In this document: one piece after another, positions 16,396-27,529 of the stretch
How positions within the stretch are numbered: the stretch's first letter is position 1
Layout of the letters: each line of letters opens with the position of its first letter
Assembly (NCBI GenBank): GCA_903917345.1
Contig: CAIXAE010000021.1
Span: forward strand, 1-34,435
Direction of reading: 5' to 3'
DNA: 34,435 bases
Origin: an uncultured Methylococcaceae bacterium
GTDB taxonomy: Bacteria > Pseudomonadota > Gammaproteobacteria > Methylococcales > Methylomonadaceae
Program-made: the position numbers and the translations under genes
Notes under the pieces: generated by a model
Database searches by the model: none
Told to the model about the DNA's origin: nothing
What the model saw: the letters and a program-made list of their open reading frames with translations, nothing else

Positions 16396-17388
16396 ATGTC
16401 AGAAACTACACCTTCAAAAAGCTCAACACAAGCCTTATTAAACGGCTTAAAAGATTACATTAATCAAGAAATCATTGGCCAAGATATCTTAGTAGAACGC
16501 ATGCTAATTGGCTTGTTAGCTGATGGTCATATTCTAGTTGAAGGTGCACCAGGCTTAGCCAAAACCAGAGCTATTAATGTATTAAGTAAAGGGATTCACG
16601 GTGATTTTCATCGTGTGCAATTTACACCCGATTTATTACCTGCCGATTTAACAGGTACGGAGATCTTTCGTCCACAACAAGGCACTTTTGAGTTTCAGAA
16701 AGGGCCATTGTTTCATAATCTGATTTTGGCGGATGAAATTAATCGTTCCCCCGCAAAAGTACAAGCGGCTTTATTAGAAGCGATGGCAGAGCGTCAAATT
16801 ACCGTCGGCCAAGCTACTTATCCATTACCTAAATTATTTATGGTCATGGCGACACAAAATCCGATTGAACAAGAGGGCACTTATCCTTTACCCGAAGCGC
16901 AATTAGATCGTTTTTTACTGCATGTAAAAGTAGATTACCCGAAAGCAGAACACGAAAAGAGCATTCTGCATTTAGCCAGAGCAGAAGCGCGCTCTGAAAG
17001 TAAAAAAACGTCAGAACAATTTGTACCTATCAGTCAAAACACTTTATTTGATGCGCGAAACGAAGTACTAGATATCTATATGGCGGATAGCTTAGAAGAT
17101 TATTTATTACAAATTATCTTAGCAACCCGTAATCCAGCAGCGTATGGAGAAGACTTAGCCTCCTGGTTGCAATATGGGGCAAGCCCCAGAGCCAGCATTG
17201 CTTTAGATCGTTGCGCAAGAGCAAAGGCTTGGTTAGCGCAGCGTGATTTTGTTAGCCCAGAAGACATTCAAGAGATGGCTTTTGATGTGTTACGCCATCG
17301 CTTAATTTTATCTTACGAAGCAGAAGCTGAAGGCATTACGACCGACCATTTAATTAAAGAATTAATCGCTAGGATTGCGGTACCTTAA
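16396..17388 (+). CDS. MoxR-family AAA+ ATPase
   Basis: A 330-residue MoxR AAA+ chaperone-like ATPase. Walker A is GAPGLAKT at residues 50-57, Walker B is LILADEINRS with Asp113-Glu114, followed by ATQNPIEQEGTYPLPEAQLD near residue 154, the sensor-1 region and hallmark of MoxR proteins. These ATPases act with von Willebrand A (vWA) proteins to assemble or remodel metal-containing or membrane complexes, and the four following genes supply DUF58 and vWA partners. Its stop overlaps the next start (TAATG), so it leads a translationally coupled operon. Despite the family name (from methanol oxidation), nothing links it to methanol dehydrogenase here. Confidence 0.92.
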   Translation: MSETTPSKSSTQALLNGLKDYINQEIIGQDILVERMLIGLLADGHILVEGAPGLAKTRAINVLSKGIHGDFHRVQFTPDLLPADLTGTEIFRPQQGTFEFQKGPLFHNLILADEINRSPAKVQAALLEAMAERQITVGQATYPLPKLFMVMATQNPIEQEGTYPLPEAQLDRFLLHVKVDYPKAEHEKSILHLARAEARSESKKTSEQFVPISQNTLFDARNEVLDIYMADSLEDYLLQIILATRNPAAYGEDLASWLQYGASPRASIALDRCARAKAWLAQRDFVSPEDIQEMAFDVLRHRLILSYEAEAEGITTDHLIKELIARIAVP

Positions 17389-18317
17389 TGCTTTTTAGTC
17401 AACCTAAAACACCGGATGTTTTAAGCCCTAATGAACGGGTTGCTGTTACATTAAAATCGTTAATTGATTTAGCTAAACTAGCCACGCGTATTAATTTACA
17501 TCACGGTAATCAACGCGCCCAACAAAGCGGTGGCTATGTCTCTCGGTTTAAAGGCCGTGGTATGGAGTTTGATGAGGCGCGACTTTATCAAGCCGGTGAT
17601 GATATTAGAAGTATTGATTGGCGTGTCACCGCGCGTACCGGCAAAACTCATACTAAGGTATTTAGAGAAGAACGAGAAAGGCCGGTGTTTATCTCCGTTG
17701 ATAATCGTCTGACCATGCACTTTGCAACCCGCGGGGTCTTTAAATCGGTATTAAGCGCTAAGTTGGCGAGTTTATTAGCGTGGGCGGCTGAATATCATGG
17801 TGACAGAATTGGCGGGCAAATATTCTCTGATCATGAATGTCGAGAATTTAAACCTCAAAATGGTCGACAGGCGGTCTTACATTTTTTACATCATTTAGTG
17901 AATCATACCGCTCCTAACCATTCCATTAAAACAAGCCCTATTGCTATCACTTTAGATCATGTTTTAGCCCGCCTAAACCAACACGCCCGTCCGGGCAGTT
18001 TGGTTTATATCATCAGTGATTTTAGATGTTTAAATGCAGCGGCAGAGACTTATATCACCAAGTTAGCTAAGCATTGTGAAGTGGTTCTAATTTTTATTTA
18101 TGATCCACTAGAAACCAGTTTACCTATCAAAGGCCGCTTTCGATTTACTGATAATGAACGCGATGTCATGTTTGATGCGACTGATAAAGATCGCTTACTG
18201 AGTTATCAACAGCGCTTTGAACAACGTAAACTCCAGCTAGAATCATTAGCTAAAAAACAAGGCTTAACTTTTATTAATTGCAGCACCGTAGATGATCCTT
18301 TGCAGTGCTTAAAATAA
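17388..18317 (+). CDS. DUF58 domain protein
   Basis: A 309-residue cytoplasmic protein of the DUF58 family, the usual partner of MoxR ATPases. The family core is visible from about residue 55: GRGMEFDEARLYQAGDDIRS, then IDWRVTARTGKTHTKVFREE and RPVFISVDNRLTMHF, where the last segment holds a vWA-like beginning of a metal-binding fold, with DNR replacing the typical D-x-S. In the family this domain is thought to bind the ATPase and hand over a client. No membrane segment is seen. It overlaps moxR and is 17 bases from the next gene. Confidence 0.88.
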   Translation: MLFSQPKTPDVLSPNERVAVTLKSLIDLAKLATRINLHHGNQRAQQSGGYVSRFKGRGMEFDEARLYQAGDDIRSIDWRVTARTGKTHTKVFREERERPVFISVDNRLTMHFATRGVFKSVLSAKLASLLAWAAEYHGDRIGGQIFSDHECREFKPQNGRQAVLHFLHHLVNHTAPNHSIKTSPIAITLDHVLARLNQHARPGSLVYIISDFRCLNAAAETYITKLAKHCEVVLIFIYDPLETSLPIKGRFRFTDNERDVMFDATDKDRLLSYQQRFEQRKLQLESLAKKQGLTFINCSTVDDPLQCLK

Positions 18318-18334
18318 TTTTTCTTTTTTAATTC

Positions 18335-18829
18335 ATGCCACCCAATCAACTTCCTCTCCCACTTAAAGACATCCATCTCCCGGACACTATTGGCTGGTGG
18401 CCTCCCGCCATTGGTTGGTGGTTACTGGCTATTTTAATTCCGTTGGTGGTATTTGGTTTATATCGGTTCTATAAACACTTAACACGCAAGACGGCTATTA
18501 AAGTCGCTAAAAAAAATTTAGAGCTTATCAAGCTTTATGCGCCTGAAGACAGTGCTAATCAATTACGCGATCTATCTATATTAATTAGGCGCGTATCGAT
18601 GAGCTTTGCTCCCAGAAGCCAAGTCGCCAGTTTAACCGGCCAAGCTTGGTTGGCATTTTTAGATAAATCTGTCTCAGGTAACTCATTTACTCAGGGCCCA
18701 GGACGGTTATTAACGGAAGCCGCTTACCGAAAAACACCTCCTAGCTCTGCAGAAGTTGCAGAATTACTGGTGTTATGTGAAACCTGGCTTAAAGCCCAAA
18801 GTTCTTACGCTAAAAGAAAAAAATCATGA
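18335..18829 (+). CDS. DUF4381 membrane protein
   Basis: A 164-residue inner-membrane protein with one clear span (GWWLLAILIPLVVFGLYRFY, residues 27-46) after a proline/tryptophan-rich N-terminus (PLPLKDIHLPDTIGWWPPAI), the pattern of DUF4381. The rest is a cytoplasmic helical tail with RDLSILIRRVSMSFAPRS and SLTGQAWLAFLDK near residues 90-120, as in family members found in Bat operons. It likely helps tether the MoxR/DUF58/vWA assembly to the membrane, but that is inferred from the operon. Its stop overlaps the next ATG by four bases. Confidence 0.85.
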   Translation: MPPNQLPLPLKDIHLPDTIGWWPPAIGWWLLAILIPLVVFGLYRFYKHLTRKTAIKVAKKNLELIKLYAPEDSANQLRDLSILIRRVSMSFAPRSQVASLTGQAWLAFLDKSVSGNSFTQGPGRLLTEAAYRKTPPSSAEVAELLVLCETWLKAQSSYAKRKKS

Positions 18830-19806
18830 TTCATTTTGAGTGGCCCCTGCTTTTGTTTGCTTTACCTCTACCATTATTGATTCGGTGGCTAATTCCTGCT
18901 GAAATTCCTGTAGAAGAATCCGCTTTAAAAGTACCCTTTTTAAGTGATTTTTCAGAAGGTAGCTCACAATCAGTCTCTCAAGCACAACAATGGCCTTTGT
19001 TATTAGCCAGTATTGCTTGGTGTTTATTAGTGCTGGCCAGTGCCCGCCCACAATGGTTAGGCGACCCTATTGAGCAAGCAGTCAGCGGTCGTGATTTAAT
19101 GCTAGCCGTTGATTTATCTGCCAGTATGGAAGAACAAGATTTTTTTATTAATAAACAAGCCGTTGATAGGCTCACCGCAATTAAAGCGGTGGCCACGGAT
19201 TTTATTAATCGCCGTGTGGGAGATAGAGTCGGTTTAGTCTTATTTGGTACGAATGCCTACTTACAAACCCCATTAACCTTTGACAGAAAAACTGTCCAAA
19301 CCTTACTCAATGAAGCGGTGATTGGTTTGGCAGGTGAAAACACGGCTATTGGGGATGCGATTGGTTTAGCCGTTAAACGCCTTAAAAATCAACCTGCTGA
19401 TAGTCGAGTATTAGTCTTATTAACTGATGGTGCCAATACCGCAGGTGAAATTACTCCGATAAAAGCCGCAGAACTGGCTAAAGATAATCAATTAAAGATT
19501 TATACCATTGGTGTCGGTGCGGATGAAATGATCGTGCGTAGTTTTTTTGGTAATAGAAAAGTGAATCCATCTCGAGATTTAGATGAGAATACTTTAGTTA
19601 AAGTAGCTGAAAGCACCGGTGGTAAATATTTTAGAGCTAGAAACTCAGACGAATTAAACAATATTTACATGCTATTAGATCAGCTTGAGCCGGTAGAAAA
19701 AGATAAACAGTACTTTAGACCCCATAGTGAGTTATATCCTTGGCCTTTGAGTTTAGCATTAGGTTTGGTGAGTTTTATTTGTGCTACTCGTGTGAGGTTG
19801 TCATGA
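18826..19806 (+). CDS. vWA-domain membrane protein, BatA-type
   Basis: A 326-residue inner-membrane protein. Two hydrophobic helices at the N-terminus (residues 7-23 and 57-71, WPLLLASIAWCLLVLA) precede a von Willebrand A domain with an intact MIDAS metal site: DLSAS at residues 96-100, and a later T (NTAIGD near residue 181) and D (LTDGANTAG near residue 204). A C-terminal span (WPLSLALGLVSFICA) closes it. The same order of segments is seen in BatA of Bacteroides-type Bat operons. The complete metal site contrasts with its neighbour. ATGA overlaps on both sides make it translationally coupled within the moxR operon. Confidence 0.9.
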   Translation: MIHFEWPLLLFALPLPLLIRWLIPAEIPVEESALKVPFLSDFSEGSSQSVSQAQQWPLLLASIAWCLLVLASARPQWLGDPIEQAVSGRDLMLAVDLSASMEEQDFFINKQAVDRLTAIKAVATDFINRRVGDRVGLVLFGTNAYLQTPLTFDRKTVQTLLNEAVIGLAGENTAIGDAIGLAVKRLKNQPADSRVLVLLTDGANTAGEITPIKAAELAKDNQLKIYTIGVGADEMIVRSFFGNRKVNPSRDLDENTLVKVAESTGGKYFRARNSDELNNIYMLLDQLEPVEKDKQYFRPHSELYPWPLSLALGLVSFICATRVRLS

Positions 19807-21605
19807 ATCTAACTGACTTTCACTTTATTCGACCTTATTGGCTGTTAGCTTTAGTGCCTTACGCAGGCATTTTATTTTTCTTGTTAAAAAGCAAATTAAG
19901 TCGGGGTAATTGGGCTGCGGTTTGTGATGAAGACTTACTGCCGTATTTATTGCAAGAAAAAGCCATGACTCAAAGTCGCTGGCCTTTAACAACCGGTGCT
20001 TTAGCTGCTTTATTAATCATCACTGCCATTGCAGGCCCGAGTTGGAATCGATTGCCCTCACCTGTCTTTAGAAATGATTCTGCTTTAGTCATTGCCTTAA
20101 ATTTATCACGCACGATGAATGCAGAAGATATTAAGCCAAGTCGCTTAATAAGAGCGCGTTATAAAATTGCCGATATTTTAGCGCAGCGTAAAGATGGTCA
20201 AACGGCTTTGTTAGTGTATGCGGGTGATGCCTTTACGGTGACGCCGCTCACCGATGATTCCGAAACGATAGCGAGTCAATTAGAAGCACTCACTACAGAC
20301 ATTATGCCGACTGATGGCAATAATACTGAGTTGGCTATTAATAAAGCCGTTGAATTATTTAAACAAGCCGGCCTGCAAAAGGGACAGATATTTTTATTGA
20401 CTGACCAAGTGGATGATGAGGGTATAAGTGCCGCTCGTCATTTAGATGGCTACACGCTCTCTGTATTAGGGGTTGGGACTCATGAGGGGGCGCCTATTGC
20501 TTTAACTGAAGGCGGCTTCTTAAAAGATCAACAAGGTACGATTGTTATTCCGAAATTACAAACGGATGAACTAAGCAAACTGGCAAAAAGTGGTAAAGGG
20601 CGTTATCAAACTATTACTGCGAATGACGCAGATATTAAAAATTTATTAGCCGGTCTAGATCAACCCATGCAACAAGACGGCAAAGAAAATAAAAACGTAC
20701 TATTAGATCAATGGGATGACAAAGGTCCCTGGTTATTAGCGATCGCCCTACCCCTGGCCGCGTTAAGTTTTAGAAAAGGTTTGTTGTGCTGGGCTTTATT
20801 GTTGCTCTTACCCCTACCCAAAAACAGTTACGCCTTTGAATGGCAAGACTTGTGGCAAACTAAAAATCAACAAGCCCAAGAAGCTTATGATAATAATCAA
20901 TATGAAAAGGCCGCTGATTTATTTGATATCGCTGATTGGAAAGCCGCTGCGCAGTATAAAGCTGGACAATACGATAAAGCCCTAGAAAATCTTAAAGACA
21001 CTAAAACAGAATTCGCCGCCTATAACCAGGGCAATGCTTTAGCTCAGTCAGGTCAATTAAAAGAAGCGCTAAAAGCTTATAACCAAGCCCTTGCTTTAAA
21101 TCCACAGAATGCAGATGCCAAATTTAATAGGGATTTAGTTGAAAAGGAATTAAAGAAACAAGCAGAACAAAAAAACCAAGATAAGCAGGATAAACAAGAC
21201 CCAAAAGAGAATAAAAACGAGTCATCTAAAGACAGTCAACAACAGCAAAACTCTGACGAGCAAAAAGACGCTGATAAAAAGCCTGAGCAATCAGAAGAAC
21301 AAAAAACGCAACAGCAGCAAGCCGATGAGCAAAAATTGGCTGATGATAAAGACCAACAAGAAAAAGAAGCCGAACAGAAAAAAGCTGAAGAAGAAAAGGC
21401 TAAGCAAGCAGAGCCTAAAAAAGCAGAAGATGCTAAAGATGAAAAAGATAAGAACAAACAGCCCGTCGCCACTCAAGAACAACCGTCTACCGAGCAGCAA
21501 CAAGCTAATGAGCAATGGCTAAAACGTATCCCTGATGATCCAGCCGGCTTATTGAAACGTAAATTTAAGTATCAATATGGTCAGAGAAATCCACAAGGTC
21601 ATTAA
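19803..21605 (+). CDS. vWA/TPR membrane protein, BatB-BatC-like fusion
   Basis: I use the ATG that overlaps the preceding stop (ATGA), giving 600 residues; an in-frame ATG 63 bases upstream lies within the previous gene. Spans are near residues 12-27, 64-79 and around 330-360. The vWA domain has LNLSRTM at residues 99-105, where BatB proteins have LDLSRSM, so the first MIDAS Asp is Asn and the third Ser is Thr. TPR-like repeats follow (AYDNNQYEKAADLFDIADWK, NQGNALAQSGQLKEALKAYN), then about 120 residues of Gln/Lys/Glu/Asp low-complexity sequence, and the conserved end ANEQWLKRIPDDPAGLLKRK. The last motif is typical of Bat proteins, so the gene is not truncated. Confidence 0.88.
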   Translation: MNLTDFHFIRPYWLLALVPYAGILFFLLKSKLSRGNWAAVCDEDLLPYLLQEKAMTQSRWPLTTGALAALLIITAIAGPSWNRLPSPVFRNDSALVIALNLSRTMNAEDIKPSRLIRARYKIADILAQRKDGQTALLVYAGDAFTVTPLTDDSETIASQLEALTTDIMPTDGNNTELAINKAVELFKQAGLQKGQIFLLTDQVDDEGISAARHLDGYTLSVLGVGTHEGAPIALTEGGFLKDQQGTIVIPKLQTDELSKLAKSGKGRYQTITANDADIKNLLAGLDQPMQQDGKENKNVLLDQWDDKGPWLLAIALPLAALSFRKGLLCWALLLLLPLPKNSYAFEWQDLWQTKNQQAQEAYDNNQYEKAADLFDIADWKAAAQYKAGQYDKALENLKDTKTEFAAYNQGNALAQSGQLKEALKAYNQALALNPQNADAKFNRDLVEKELKKQAEQKNQDKQDKQDPKENKNESSKDSQQQQNSDEQKDADKKPEQSEEQKTQQQQADEQKLADDKDQQEKEAEQKKAEEEKAKQAEPKKAEDAKDEKDKNKQPVATQEQPSTEQQQANEQWLKRIPDDPAGLLKRKFKYQYGQRNPQGH

Positions 21606-21616
21606 AATGCCTTGTG
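21592..21616. terminator. Hairpin between the convergent Bat operon and ppa
   Basis: CACAAGG ... CCTTGTG, a 7-bp stem extended by a CAT/ATG inner pairing past a bulged T, spanning the stop codon of the vWA/TPR gene. It sits between convergent genes and could act for both. The T-tract is weak (CTTTCT). Confidence 0.4.
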
Positions 21617-21620
21617 CTTT

Positions 21621-22232
21621 CTAACAACCAAAGTGATTTTGATAATCTTCCATTGAGCGTTTAATCACTTCATGGGCTTCTTCACGACCATATACATCTG
21701 TTATTTCACAAATATTAGGTTCACTGGGTAAATGCTTGTAAGTTAAGAAATAATGTTTAAGGCGATTAACATAAGAATCTGGGCAATCCGATAAATCATT
21801 CCATTGACGGTAGAACTCATCACCCTTCATGACCGCAATGATTTTATCATCGGCTTCACCGCCATCTAATAAGCGAAAACCTCCAATCGGTATAGCCTGC
21901 AACAAAATATCACCATGCGTCACGCTACGCTCACTGAGTACACAGATATCTAAAGGGTCACCATCGCCTTTGGGTACATTTTTTCCTGACATCAATGAAG
22001 CATATTCAGCTGTTTTTTCTGCACAGTATGTTTTGGGTATAAAGCCATACAGTGTGGGAATCATATTTGAGAACTTTTGTGGTCTGTCTATTTTTAAATA
22101 ACCACTGTCTTTATCAATTTCATATTTAACCGTATCAGAGGGTACAATCTCAATGAATGCGGTAACAATAGTTGGTGCATTTTCACCAGGATCAATACCA
22201 TGCCAAGGGTGGGCTTTATGTTGTGCGTTCAT
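21621..22232 (-). CDS. ppa: Inorganic pyrophosphatase, family I
   Basis: Ppa hydrolyses pyrophosphate to phosphate in the cytosol and pulls biosynthetic reactions forward. The 203-residue family I enzyme is Mg-dependent. The signature DGDPLDICV near residue 90 (usually DGDPLDVLV) and the acidic GGEADDKIIAV near residue 122 supply the metal-binding aspartates; YGFIPKTYC near residue 63 is also conserved. It is a little longer than E. coli Ppa (176 aa), with an extended N-terminus (MNAQHKAHPWHGIDPGENAP) as in family members of many bacteria. It stands alone, convergent with the Bat operon. Confidence 0.93.
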   Translation of the reverse strand: MNAQHKAHPWHGIDPGENAPTIVTAFIEIVPSDTVKYEIDKDSGYLKIDRPQKFSNMIPTLYGFIPKTYCAEKTAEYASLMSGKNVPKGDGDPLDICVLSERSVTHGDILLQAIPIGGFRLLDGGEADDKIIAVMKGDEFYRQWNDLSDCPDSYVNRLKHYFLTYKHLPSEPNICEITDVYGREEAHEVIKRSMEDYQNHFGC

Positions 22233-22300
22233 ATTAGTTGGGCTCTTATATAAATTATTGATATTCGGTTTATTAATTAAACTGAGCTAACATCGTGTGA

Positions 22301-22326
22301 AAGCATTTCTAAGACTAAAAATGCTT
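22301..22326 (-). terminator. Hairpin after thyA
   Basis: An 8-bp inverted repeat, AAGCATTT/AAATGCTT, with a 10-nt loop, located 26 nt after the thyA stop in the direction of the leftward transcript. The U-tract behind it is poor. Confidence 0.4.
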
Positions 22327-22352
22327 GGAAACTTACTTTTAAATTTACTGTG

Positions 22353-23186
22353 CTAAATGGAAATAGGCGCTTTAATATGCGCATGAGCCTCGTAATTTTC
22401 ACAACTAAAATCTTCGTATTTATAATCGAAGATGGATTCAGGTTTTCTTAAAATCTTTAAAGTAGGTAACGAATGGGGCTGACGATTTAACTGTATGTCA
22501 GCTTGTTCTCGGTGATTTAGATATAAGTGTACATCACCTCCCGTCCAAATAAAATCTCCAACTGCTAAACCACTCTGCTGGGCCACTATATGCGTTAATA
22601 AAGCATAACTGGCAATATTGAACGGTAAACCTAAAAACGTATCACAACTGCGCTGATAGAGCTGACAAGATAACTTACCGTCTGCTACGTAAAACTGAAA
22701 AAAAGCATGACAAGGCGCTAAGGCCATTTTTCCTAACGCTACATTAGCTTGTGGGCTAATGGTTTCATCAGGTAGGTCTGCAACATTCCACGCTGAAACT
22801 ATAATTCTACGACTATTGGGCGTTTTTTTAAGTTGATCAATCACTTGCTGTATTTGATCTATGTGCTTTCCGTCGGGCGTAGGCCATGAACGCCATTGAT
22901 GACCGTAAACAGGCCCTAATTCACCTTGCTCATTAGCCCATTCATTCCAAATATTTACCTGATGCTCATGTAAATAAGCCAGATTAGTTTCACCTTTTAG
23001 AAACCATAATAATTCGTGAATAATTGATTTTAAATGAATTTTTTTAGTCGTTACTAAAGGAAAACCTTCCGCTAAATTAAAGCGCATTTGATGACCAAAT
23101 AATGACAGTGTGCCACTACCTGTTCGATCACCCTTTAACGTACCCTCTGAACGAATTTTTTCTAGTAAATCTAAATATAGCTGCAT
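22353..23186 (-). CDS. thyA: Thymidylate synthase
   Basis: ThyA methylates dUMP to dTMP using 5,10-methylenetetrahydrofolate. The 277-residue protein has all hallmarks: [20 protein letters not shown] near residue 19, the catalytic Cys at about residue 159 in [30 protein letters not shown] and [10 protein letters not shown]. It is slightly longer than E. coli ThyA (264 aa) because of a short insert before the Cys ([11 protein letters not shown]), common in many bacteria. It follows lgt after 6 bases, as in many gammaproteobacteria, and is probably co-transcribed with lgt and gyrB. Confidence 0.97.
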   Translation of the reverse strand: MQLYLDLLEKIRSEGTLKGDRTGSGTLSLFGHQMRFNLAEGFPLVTTKKIHLKSIIHELLWFLKGETNLAYLHEHQVNIWNEWANEQGELGPVYGHQWRSWPTPDGKHIDQIQQVIDQLKKTPNSRRIIVSAWNVADLPDETISPQANVALGKMALAPCHAFFQFYVADGKLSCQLYQRSCDTFLGLPFNIASYALLTHIVAQQSGLAVGDFIWTGGDVHLYLNHREQADIQLNRQPHSLPTLKILRKPESIFDYKYEDFSCENYEAHAHIKAPISI

Positions 23187-23192
23187 ACTTTA

Positions 23193-23981
23193 TTATTTAA
23201 TAGCGTCTTTCTTATAAGCCCAATAAACCAACCCACCGCCAATAATAATCATAGGAGTAGAAAGTATTTGCCCCATTGTGACCCAATCTAATACGACATA
23301 ACCCAGATGTGCGTCAGGCATTCTAAAAAACTCAATAAAAAACCTAAAACAACCGTACAACAATACAGCTAACCCAGTGGTAGCCATAATGGGTCTAGGT
23401 TTTTTAGAGTAATACCAAAGGATTATAAATAAAACCAATCCTTCTAAAAAGGCTTCATACAACTGAGAGGGATGACGCGCTAGGGGCCCGCCATTAGGAA
23501 ATATCATAGCCCATTCCACATCAGTGGGTCTTCCCCATAATTCTGAATTAATAAAGTTACCTATCCGCCCTGCGCCTAATCCAATGGGGGCTAGAGGCGC
23601 AATAAGATCAGTTAATTGAAATAGTGAACAATGCTGTTTCTTTGCAAAGAACCACATCGCGATAAACACACCCAACAAGCCGCCATGAAAGGACATGCCA
23701 CCTTGCCAAATCTTAAGCAAGATAACAGGGTCATTTAAAAACTCTGAGAAATTATAAAATAAAATATACCCTATCCTTCCCCCTAAAATAACACCCATCG
23801 CCCCATAAGTTACTAGGTCTTCTATAGCTTCTGGTTTAATCACTGACCAAGATGCTTGAGCACGCTTTTGGCCTAAAAAATACACCGCAGCAAAACCTAT
23901 TAAGTACATTAATCCATACCAATGGACTTTAACAGGGCCAAGAGTCAATGCGATAGGGTCAATTTGGGGGAAGGTCAGCAT
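23193..23981 (-). CDS. lgt: Prolipoprotein diacylglyceryl transferase
   Basis: Lgt attaches diacylglycerol from phosphatidylglycerol to the lipobox cysteine of prolipoproteins in the inner membrane, the first step of lipoprotein maturation. The 262-residue protein has about seven hydrophobic segments and the family motifs HGGLLGV near residue 98 and GRIGNFINSELWGRPTDVEW near residue 138, which carry the conserved Arg, Asn and Glu. RHPSQLYEAFLEG near residue 170 is also typical. It starts 3 bases after the gyrB stop and ends 6 before thyA. Nothing is unusual. Confidence 0.96.
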   Translation of the reverse strand: MLTFPQIDPIALTLGPVKVHWYGLMYLIGFAAVYFLGQKRAQASWSVIKPEAIEDLVTYGAMGVILGGRIGYILFYNFSEFLNDPVILLKIWQGGMSFHGGLLGVFIAMWFFAKKQHCSLFQLTDLIAPLAPIGLGAGRIGNFINSELWGRPTDVEWAMIFPNGGPLARHPSQLYEAFLEGLVLFIILWYYSKKPRPIMATTGLAVLLYGCFRFFIEFFRMPDAHLGYVVLDWVTMGQILSTPMIIIGGGLVYWAYKKDAIK

Positions 23982-23984
23982 AAA

Positions 23985-26441
<2,457 letters not shown>

Positions 26442-27518
26442 TTACACTGACTTTATAGTGCCATGTTCCACGTGGAACATTTTATAGTTATTAATTTTGC
26501 TTAAATTACCGAACTCAGATATTTCTGTAGCAGTAATAAATACCTGACAATTCATATTTGATAAATAGAGTAATAATTTTTCTCTATTTTCAACATCAAG
26601 CTCAGCAGAGAAATCATCGATTAAAAAACAACCTTTATTGATTTTTTCATTTAATAAAAGTTGCATTTGAGCAAGTTTTAAACTGATTACAAATAATTTA
26701 AGTTGTCCTCTTGATACGACATCCTTTACCAGTCTATCATCCATAGATATTTGAAAATCGCCGCGGTGCGGACCATTCTGTGTAAACCCATAACGCAGGT
26801 CTTTTTCAAGATTTGATACGAGAATATTCTCTAACTCTAAAGAAGTGTCCCACCCTGGTAAAAGCTTTAAATCAATATTTTCAATTTGAAAAAAATACTT
26901 AAGAATATTTAAAAATATGGGCTTAATTTTTTGTATGTAAACTTCTCTGTATTGGTTAACTATTGTACCGTAATAAATCAATTCTTTATTCCAAACATCA
27001 ATAAGTTGAATTTTCTTAGATTTTAATAAGGCATTTCGTTGAATTAACGCTGTTTTAAATTTACTAAAAATTAATAAAAAATTTTCATTATCGTGAAATA
27101 CACCCCAATCTAAAAATTCTCGCCTTATTTGTGGTCCTGAGTCTAATAATTCAAAACTTTTAGGATGAATTATTTGTATGGGTAACGTATAGGCAAGCTC
27201 AGATCTTCTTTTTGTTAATTGATGGTTAATGTGACATCGAATTTTTTTATCGTTAAGTAAAACACCGATATTAGAAATTAAACCATTAGGTTCTTGTTTT
27301 TTTGCAGAAACGATCAATTCATCCTTGCTAAAATTGATAATGGATTTAATTGATTTTGATCGAAAAGAGTTAGCGCGACCTAATATATAAATAGCTTCAA
27401 TTATTGAGCTTTTACCACTGCCATTTTCTCCATAAAAAAAATTAATCCCAGCAATCGGATTGATAGATTCTTGTTGAATATTTCTTAATGAATAAATATC
27501 CAGTTTAGTAAGGGACAT
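26442..27518 (-). CDS. recF: DNA replication and repair protein RecF
   Basis: RecF is an SMC/ABC-like ATPase that, with RecO and RecR, loads RecA onto gaps at stalled forks. The 358-residue length is normal. Walker A is GENGSGKSSIIEAIY near residue 33, the signature region is VVSRGQLKLFVISLKLAQ and Walker B is CFLIDDFSAELD. The C-terminal peptide MFHVEH is encoded by the second parS palindrome, so the chromosomal partition site is written into the reading frame. It begins 11 bases after dnaN, with gyrB 42 bases downstream, the standard order of a dnaA-dnaN-recF-gyrB block. Confidence 0.96.
   Translation of the reverse strand: MSLTKLDIYSLRNIQQESINPIAGINFFYGENGSGKSSIIEAIYILGRANSFRSKSIKSIINFSKDELIVSAKKQEPNGLISNIGVLLNDKKIRCHINHQLTKRRSELAYTLPIQIIHPKSFELLDSGPQIRREFLDWGVFHDNENFLLIFSKFKTALIQRNALLKSKKIQLIDVWNKELIYYGTIVNQYREVYIQKIKPIFLNILKYFFQIENIDLKLLPGWDTSLELENILVSNLEKDLRYGFTQNGPHRGDFQISMDDRLVKDVVSRGQLKLFVISLKLAQMQLLLNEKINKGCFLIDDFSAELDVENREKLLLYLSNMNCQVFITATEISEFGNLSKINNYKMFHVEHGTIKSV
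26464..26479. promoter_or_regulatory. parS site 2, inside the 3' end of recF
   Basis: A second identical TGTTCCACGTGGAACA palindrome, 38 bases from the first, inside the recF coding sequence. In the reading frame the 18-bp version encodes Met-Phe-His-Val-Glu-His. Two exact copies within 60 bp make chance implausible and mark a ParB nucleation site about 2.2-2.5 kb from the DnaA-box region. Confidence 0.9.
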
Positions 27519-27529
27519 TACATCTAATC

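Noticed and set aside
16396-17388. MoxR as part of methanol dehydrogenase maturation
   Set aside because: No mxa or xox genes are near; the following DUF58, DUF4381 and vWA genes place it in a Bat-type operon instead.
19740-19802. Longer N-terminus for the vWA/TPR protein
   Set aside because: The extra 21 codons lie inside the preceding vWA gene; the ATGA overlap and MNLTDFHFIRPYWLLAL start match the family.
21121-21500. Reverse-strand frames and Lys/Gln-rich frames in the vWA/TPR tail
   Set aside because: They are out-of-frame readings of a Gln/Lys/Glu-rich low-complexity region and carry no ribosome site or family motif.
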